From an uncultured Eubacteriales bacterium (GTDB lineage: Bacteria > Bacillota > Clostridia > Oscillospirales > Acutalibacteraceae): a stretch of DNA of 9,818 bases. Positions within the stretch are counted from its first letter, which is position 1. Every line of letters starts with the position of its first letter. Location of the stretch: positions 1 through 9,818 of the forward strand of contig CAREUR010000025.1 of NCBI GenBank assembly GCA_948968885.1. The letters are read 5' to 3'. A program made the translations under genes and the position numbers. This document shows, one piece after another, positions 6,076 through 9,818 of the stretch. A model generated the notes under the pieces. The model saw nothing but the letters and a program-made list of their open reading frames with translations. It had not been told where the DNA came from and ran no database searches.

Positions 6076-8268
6076 TTGAGTTGGTTTAGCGAGCAGTTGA
6101 AAAAGCGCATGAAAAAGGATAAAGAGGATTTTGAAAATTCTTTTGTGGAGCTGTCGTCCGTGGTTTTGGGCGAATCGGCCATCGCCAGGGCTATCAACAA
6201 CGACCGCAAAAAAACGCAGAATGCCATTGAAGAGGTGCTAAAATTCTACAATGCGAAAATCATAGAGCTGCCAAACCGGCTTGATGACATGAACGAGCAG
6301 CTTGAATATATGTTGCGTCCAACCGGAATCATGCGCCGTGCGGTTGAGCTAAAGGGCAAATGGTGGAAGAATGCGGTGGGGGCTTTTATTGGGCAGACCA
6401 AGTCCGGCGACACTGTTGCGCTTATTCCGGACGCGGCAAAGGGGTACAGCTTTTTTGACTATGAGTCGGGGCGCCGTGTGAAAATTTCTGACAAGACAAA
6501 GGGCCTCCTAGAAGAAAGCGCTTTCTGCTTTTATAAGCCCTTTCCGCTGCGGAAGTTGACGCTCACGGACATCGACCACTACATTATATCTGCCCTCAGC
6601 CGCGCCGACGTATTATACATAGTGTTTATTTCGTTGACCGTTCAACTAATCGGAATGATCCTCCCGTTCGTCAACAAGCTGCTGTACGGCGGCATCATTC
6701 CCGTTGGCAAGGTGAGTTTGCTGTTGCCTTTTGCGGCTTTGCTTATTGGCATGACTTTATCTCAGGCTTTGATAAAAATCGCGAATCAGCTGGTTTCGGC
6801 GCGCATCGGCATGAAGATGAATGTTTCTGTCCAGGCCGCCACAATGAGCCGGATTATGTCTTTGCCGGCGAGCTTTTTTGCTAGGTACAATTCTGGCGAT
6901 TTGTCCGCCCGCGTGGAGAGCATGCAGCAGATCGCCCTTATGATTAGCAGCCTCTTTTTCGGCGTGGGACTTTCGACCTTGTGCTCGTTTGTGTACATTT
7001 TTCAGATGAACCAATACGCATCCGCGCTGGTTATTCCGGCAATTTTGTTCATCTTGATTCAGCTGGGGCTAGACGTCATCGGCACTTTCAGGTTGATTTC
7101 TCTTAACCGAAAGAAAAATAATTCCCGAATTAGCCTAAATTCGCTTATTTACTCGCTGTTTTCCGGCGTGCAAAAAATAAAGCTCTCTGGTGCCGAGCGG
7201 CGCGCGTTTTCTAAATGGGCCAGCATCTACAAAATCGCAGCCGATCTCGATTATCAGCCTCCCACATTAATAAAAGTTCTGCCAGTGCTCTCTACGGCGG
7301 TCTCCATGTCGGGTTCGATCGTTCTTTATTATATCGCCGGCACCACCGACGTGAGTCTGGCCGATTTCATCGCGTTTAACACGGCTTTTTCGGCCATCAG
7401 CGGAGCTATTTTAGCTTTGTCGCCGTTATTCACTAAAATTGCCGAAATGAAGCCGTTTGTGGAGATAATTCAGCCCATACTAGACGCCGAACCGGAGGTT
7501 AGCGAAAACAAAAAGATAATCACAAGCCTTGCTGGCGCGATCGAGCTGAATAACGTCTCCTTCCGATACAGCAAAAATGGGCCTCTTGTGCTTGACAACA
7601 TCAGCCTAAAGATTGATCCGGGGCAATACATCGCCATTGTTGGCAAGACAGGATGCGGGAAGTCCACCTTAATGCGGCTTTTGCTCGGGTTTGAATCGAC
7701 CAAGAACGGCGCGATTTACTATGACGGGCAGGACATTAACACGCTGGATTTGCGAAGTTTGCGGCGTCACATTGGCGCTGTTATGCAGAACGGCAAGCTT
7801 TTTCAGGGCGACATTTTCTCTAATATTGTGATTTCGGCGCCGTGGCTTACTTTGGACGACGCTTGGAATGCTGCAGGGCTCGCGGGAATCGACACGGACA
7901 TAAAGGACATGCCGATGGGCATGCATACGGTCATCACCGAAGGCAGCGGCGGCGTGTCTGGCGGGCAAAAGCAGCGCTTGATGATTGCGAGAGCGATTGC
8001 GCCTCGGCCCAGCGTCTTGATGTTCGACGAGGCCACCAGCGCGCTTGACAACATCACGCAAAAGCAGATTTCGGAATCTTTAGACTCCTTGAAAAGCACC
8101 AGGATTGTTATTGCGCACAGGCTTTCGACCATCAAAAACTGCGACAGAATCATTGTTATAGACGATGGTAAAATTGTGGAGGACGGCACATTCGCCGAAT
8201 TAATGGCTCAAAACGGATTTTTTACAGAACTTGTAAAGCGCCAACAAATTAACAATCCCACTCATTAA
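6076..8268 (+). CDS. Second NHLM-type ABC exporter, without peptidase
   Basis: A 730-residue ABC exporter of the NHLM_micro_ABC2 type. The N-terminal region (about 1-170) is a charged helical stretch, then a domain with the family's RPTGIMRRAVELKG-KWW segment, VALIPDAAKGY and SFFDYESGRR. It has no Cys-Gly or His-Phe peptidase motif, so it cannot cleave leaders; a substrate- or leader-binding role is inferred. The transmembrane domain spans about 178-460. The nucleotide-binding domain has Walker A GKTGCGKST (523-531), signature VSGGQ (627-631), Walker B VLMFDE (647-652), SALD and His681, all consensus. It follows the peptidase exporter after 53 bases with no terminator between, so the two are co-transcribed and may form a heteromeric or paired exporter with the HlyD-like protein. 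It is at the short end for the family, whose members often carry an extra N-terminal cyclic-nucleotide-binding-like domain; none is evident here. The stop is TAA. Confidence 0.93.
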   Translation: MSWFSEQLKKRMKKDKEDFENSFVELSSVVLGESAIARAINNDRKKTQNAIEEVLKFYNAKIIELPNRLDDMNEQLEYMLRPTGIMRRAVELKGKWWKNAVGAFIGQTKSGDTVALIPDAAKGYSFFDYESGRRVKISDKTKGLLEESAFCFYKPFPLRKLTLTDIDHYIISALSRADVLYIVFISLTVQLIGMILPFVNKLLYGGIIPVGKVSLLLPFAALLIGMTLSQALIKIANQLVSARIGMKMNVSVQAATMSRIMSLPASFFARYNSGDLSARVESMQQIALMISSLFFGVGLSTLCSFVYIFQMNQYASALVIPAILFILIQLGLDVIGTFRLISLNRKKNNSRISLNSLIYSLFSGVQKIKLSGAERRAFSKWASIYKIAADLDYQPPTLIKVLPVLSTAVSMSGSIVLYYIAGTTDVSLADFIAFNTAFSAISGAILALSPLFTKIAEMKPFVEIIQPILDAEPEVSENKKIITSLAGAIELNNVSFRYSKNGPLVLDNISLKIDPGQYIAIVGKTGCGKSTLMRLLLGFESTKNGAIYYDGQDINTLDLRSLRRHIGAVMQNGKLFQGDIFSNIVISAPWLTLDDAWNAAGLAGIDTDIKDMPMGMHTVITEGSGGVSGGQKQRLMIARAIAPRPSVLMFDEATSALDNITQKQISESLDSLKSTRIVIAHRLSTIKNCDRIIVIDDGKIVEDGTFAELMAQNGFFTELVKRQQINNPTH

Positions 8269-8314
8269 ATTCAAATTAAAAAGCTTTTTTGTTGAGGATG
8301 CGTCCCTATTTTGG

Positions 8315-8342
8315 AATGTTTTCACAATGCACATGTAACATT
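8315..8342. repeat. Imperfect inverted repeat upstream of the small exported-protein gene
   Basis: AATGTT (8315-8320) is mirrored by AACATT (8337-8342), with a short inner ACA/TGT pairing. It lies about 30 bases upstream of the -35 of the next promoter. It could be an operator or a weak transcript end after the export operon, but there is no T-run, and chance occurrence in AT-rich DNA is possible. Confidence 0.25.
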
Positions 8343-8372
8343 AAAGTAAAAAAATAAAAATATTGTCTCATG

Positions 8373-8401
8373 TTTACGAAAATAATTCGTTGTGGCATAA
8401 T
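8373..8401 (+). promoter_or_regulatory. Promoter of the small exported-protein gene
   Basis: TTTACG (8373-8378) and CATAAT (8396-8401) are separated by 17 bases, with TG-rich sequence before the -10. Start of transcription is expected near 8408, about 26 bases before the ATG. It implies that the small gene is expressed independently of the export operon. Confidence 0.65.
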
Positions 8402-8433
8402 TATAAACAATAAATTTTTTTGAGGGATTTTTA

Positions 8434-8715
8434 ATGAAAAAATTTTTAGTATCCATAATAATTGTCTTGCCACTTTTTGTCTCATTGTTAAGCTCAAGCA
8501 TCTGTTTAGCTGCTTTAATAAACCATACTATGAATACTCTCCCAATTAAATTTCAGGTAAACTTGGGGTCACGTCAGGACATCCAACCGGGGGCTGTTCT
8601 AAATTATACAATCAATATCAATTGTCTATTTATAAAGCAATTTATTGTTGTTTTTATACAGAAAGCGTCAAACCTTAGACAAAGGCTTAGCGCTTTTCTC
8701 TTTGTCAATATTTAA
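8434..8715 (+). CDS. Small Sec-exported protein, probably C-terminally truncated
   Basis: A 93-residue product with its own promoter and a good ribosome binding site (GAGGG at 8422-8426, 7 bases before the ATG). Residues 1-26 form a clear Sec signal peptide: Lys-Lys, a long hydrophobic core, and a likely cut after Cys-Leu-Ala. The Cys is not in a proper lipobox. Residues about 38-63, with the QPGAVLNYTININ segment, resemble the start of an Ig-like or DUF11-type surface repeat (compare the common PGDxLTYTIxV pattern). After about residue 63 the sequence turns into a hydrophobic, basic tail unlike any such fold, and it stops 4 bases before the 3' end of the opposing tRNA gene. My reading is the intact 5' end of a larger surface-protein gene joined to unrelated DNA, but a genuine short protein is possible. 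It is not a likely exporter substrate, since it has a Sec signal and no double-glycine leader. Confidence 0.5.
   Translation: MKKFLVSIIIVLPLFVSLLSSSICLAALINHTMNTLPIKFQVNLGSRQDIQPGAVLNYTININCLFIKQFIVVFIQKASNLRQRLSAFLFVNI
8678..8706. repeat. Inverted repeat between the truncated gene and the tRNA
   Basis: GACAAAG (8678-8684) pairs perfectly with CTTTGTC (8700-8706) around a 15-base loop. On the plus strand it is followed by AATATTTAAATTTT, and on the minus strand it lies just after the tRNA-Arg 3' end. It may help end one or both converging transcripts, but the stem is short and there is no true T-run. Confidence 0.35.
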
Positions 8716-8719
8716 ATTT

Positions 8720-8796
8720 TGGCGTCCCCGAGACGAGTCGAACGTCCGACCTACTGCTTAGGAGGCAGTTGCTCTATCCTACTGAGCTACGGAGAC
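8720..8796 (-). tRNA. tRNA-Arg (anticodon CCU, reads AGG)
   Basis: Read on the minus strand, the 77-base gene starts GTCTCCG and ends CGGGGAC-G-CCA. The 7-bp acceptor stem pairs throughout with one wobble pair. The D-stem is GCTC/GAGC. The anticodon stem ACTGC/GCAGT encloses the loop CTCCTAA, giving anticodon CCT. The T-arm GGACG-TTCGACT-CGTCT is complete. CCA is encoded, as is usual in Bacillota tRNA genes. Its 3' end faces the small truncated gene, a typical position for past integration of mobile DNA, although no integrase or duplicated tRNA end is present in the window. Confidence 0.96.
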
Positions 8797-8837
8797 ATAT
8801 TTTACCCATCCGCTACTCACAACAATTGGCTTATTTG

Positions 8838-8866
8838 ATTTTATCTTAATTTTTGCCGTTTGTCAA
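8838..8866 (-). promoter_or_regulatory. Promoter of the tRNA-Arg gene
   Basis: On the minus strand a perfect TTGACA -35 (8866-8861) lies 17 bases before TAAAAT (8843-8838), 42 bases upstream of the mature tRNA 5' end. This strong match fits a stable-RNA promoter and is divergent from the rpmE promoter. Confidence 0.8.
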
Positions 8867-8943
8867 TTAATTTGCTGTTTAGCGCGTTTTTCTCCTCTTT
8901 TTACAATTTTATTCGCGTTTTTAAAATAATTTCGTTTACCCCC

Positions 8944-8972
8944 TTGTAATGTCTTTGCGTTTGTGTTATACT
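8944..8972 (+). promoter_or_regulatory. Promoter of rpmE
   Basis: TTGTAA (8944-8949) and TATACT (8967-8972) are separated by 17 bases with a TGTGT stretch before the -10. Transcription should start near 8979, about 34 bases before the TTG start of rpmE. Confidence 0.75.
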
Positions 8973-9012
8973 AATTAATATTAGTGTGGTTTGTTAGAAA
9001 GAGGTGACCCTG

Positions 9013-9222
9013 TTGCGCAAAGATATACATCCTGCTTACAGCGGAACGACTATTACTTGTGCGTGCGGCAATGTTATTGAGACTTCTTCGACTAAGCAGA
9101 ATATCAAGGTCGAGATTTGCTCGAAATGTCATCCGTTTTTTACCGGTAAACAAAAGCTCGTTGACACTGGCGGCCGCGTGGATCGATTTAATAGACGTCT
9201 TAATAATAGTAAAGAAGCTTAG
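9013..9222 (+). CDS. rpmE: Large-subunit ribosomal protein L31 (zinc-binding type)
   Basis: A 69-residue protein of normal family length. It begins with the RKDIHPAY segment typical of bacterial L31 and carries a CAC pair (in ITCACGN) plus CSKC followed by HPFFTGKQK, the four-cysteine zinc-binding form; this is not the cysteine-less zinc-starvation paralogue. It binds the 50S subunit and bridges to 30S. The TTG at 9013 is chosen because AGGTG (9002-9006) sits 6 bases upstream and because family members start directly before Lys/Arg-Lys-Asp-Ile-His-Pro. The in-frame GTG at 9004 lies inside that ribosome binding site. The gene is monocistronic, with its own promoter and terminator. Confidence 0.97.
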   Translation: MRKDIHPAYSGTTITCACGNVIETSSTKQNIKVEICSKCHPFFTGKQKLVDTGGRVDRFNRRLNNSKEA

Positions 9223-9240
9223 TTTTTGCTAGCAAAATTT

Positions 9241-9271
9241 AGCGGTGCAGTGATGCACCGCTTATCGTTTT
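9241..9271 (+). terminator. Intrinsic terminator of rpmE
   Basis: A perfect 9-bp GC-rich stem (AGCGGTGCA at 9241-9249 with TGCACCGCT at 9254-9262) with a GTGA loop is followed by TATCGTTTT. It starts 19 bases after the rpmE stop. The T-run is interrupted, so some readthrough into the next gene is possible. No convincing separate promoter for that next gene was found. Confidence 0.85.
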
Positions 9272-9351
9272 ACATATTGTTAGCTGTTTTATTTTGTGTG
9301 AGTTTCTCAAAAATTTTGCTGTTTTATCACGTTTAAAGGAGATTTTACACT

Positions 9352-9818
9352 ATGACGGATTCCTTTTTGACCATAGAAAAATCTTCTGTTTGTGAACTAA
9401 TCGAAAAAAAATCCAGATTTATTGGTTACGCTGAACCTGTTACTACTGAAGCGGACGCTTTGAGCTTTGTAAGTCGGATTAAGGCTAAGTACTGGGATGC
9501 TCGCCATAATGTTTTTGCTTACTTTATTAGAGAGAACTGCGTTTGCAGATATTCTGATGACGGGGAACCCCACGGGACGGCCGGGGTACCTATTTTGGAT
9601 GTTATTAAGAAGAACGAATTAAAAAATGTGGTTATTGTTGTTACGCGGTATTTTGGTGGGGTTTTGCTTGGCACGGGTGGTCTTGTGCGGGCGTACACTC
9701 AAGCGGCTTGCTTGGCTTTGGAGCAAGCTTGCGTTGTGAAAATGTTTTTATGTTGCGATTGTAGCTTAATTTGCGATTACAAACAATACGGCAAGCTTGT
9801 TAAGATTATTGAGGACTG
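9352..9818 (+). CDS. YigZ/IMPACT family protein (UPF0029), 5' part
   Basis: An open frame from the ATG at 9352 to the window edge, 155 codons without a stop; the family is usually about 200-215 residues, so roughly a quarter is missing. The family signatures are clear: YSDDGEPHGTAG (67-78) and VTRYFGGVLLGTGGLVRAY (97-115), with an ARHNVFAY segment before them. The ribosome binding site is AAAGGAG (9335-9341), 10 bases upstream. These proteins pair an IMPACT N-terminal domain (seen here) with a small ferredoxin-like C-terminal domain (just beginning at the edge). Their cellular role is not firmly established; links to translation control are known for the eukaryotic relative. One oddity is six cysteines between residues 120 and 141, where relatives mostly have hydrophobic residues. 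Confidence 0.93.
   Translation, partial: MTDSFLTIEKSSVCELIEKKSRFIGYAEPVTTEADALSFVSRIKAKYWDARHNVFAYFIRENCVCRYSDDGEPHGTAGVPILDVIKKNELKNVVIVVTRYFGGVLLGTGGLVRAYTQAACLALEQACVVKMFLCCDCSLICDYKQYGKLVKIIED

Noticed and set aside
8279..8291. AAAAAGCTTTTTT palindrome just after the export operon, considered as terminator
   Set aside because: It has no loop and only two GC bases, so it cannot form a stable hairpin. No convincing terminator was found for the operon.
8306..8497. Minus-strand open frame overlapping the start of the small exported-protein gene
   Set aside because: It runs through the promoter and signal-peptide region of the opposite strand, in very AT-rich DNA, and has no domain character.

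Overview
The window looks like a low-to-moderate GC Gram-positive bacterium, most likely a Clostridia-type member of the Bacillota; the genus cannot be read from it. The supporting signs are purine-rich ribosome binding sites 5-10 bases before the starts, several TTG starts, sigma-A-type promoters with 17-base spacers, a tRNA gene with encoded CCA, and a zinc-type ribosomal protein L31.

Layout. Bases 3-152 are the acidic C-terminal end of an unidentified plus-strand protein, closed by a clean intrinsic terminator (186-216). On the minus strand, 257-2842 encodes a large fusion: a class I SAM-dependent methyltransferase, a charged helical linker, and two family-2 glycosyltransferase domains, as in cell-surface polysaccharide assembly. 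A divergent AT-rich intergenic region (2843-3235) holds a near-consensus promoter facing right.

That promoter drives a tight three-gene operon: a very short HlyD-like membrane adaptor (3236-3832), a C39 peptidase/ABC exporter (3854-6022), and a second ABC exporter with a different N-terminal domain (6076-8268). This trio matches the NHLM-type (nitrile hydratase leader microcin) peptide export system: the first exporter should cut the leader from a ribosomally made peptide while exporting it, and the second exporter and adaptor are constant partners. No leader-bearing precursor and no modification enzyme is visible here, so the exporter is an orphan within this window.

Downstream, a separately promoted small exported protein (8434-8715) looks C-terminally truncated and runs up to the 3' end of a minus-strand tRNA-Arg(CCU) gene (8720-8796). 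After that comes ordinary core content: divergent promoters, rpmE (ribosomal protein L31) with its terminator, and the 5' part of a YigZ/IMPACT-family gene cut by the window edge. The exporter and glycosyltransferase block therefore sits as an accessory region beside a tRNA and housekeeping genes. No CRISPR array, insertion sequence, integrase or rRNA was seen.
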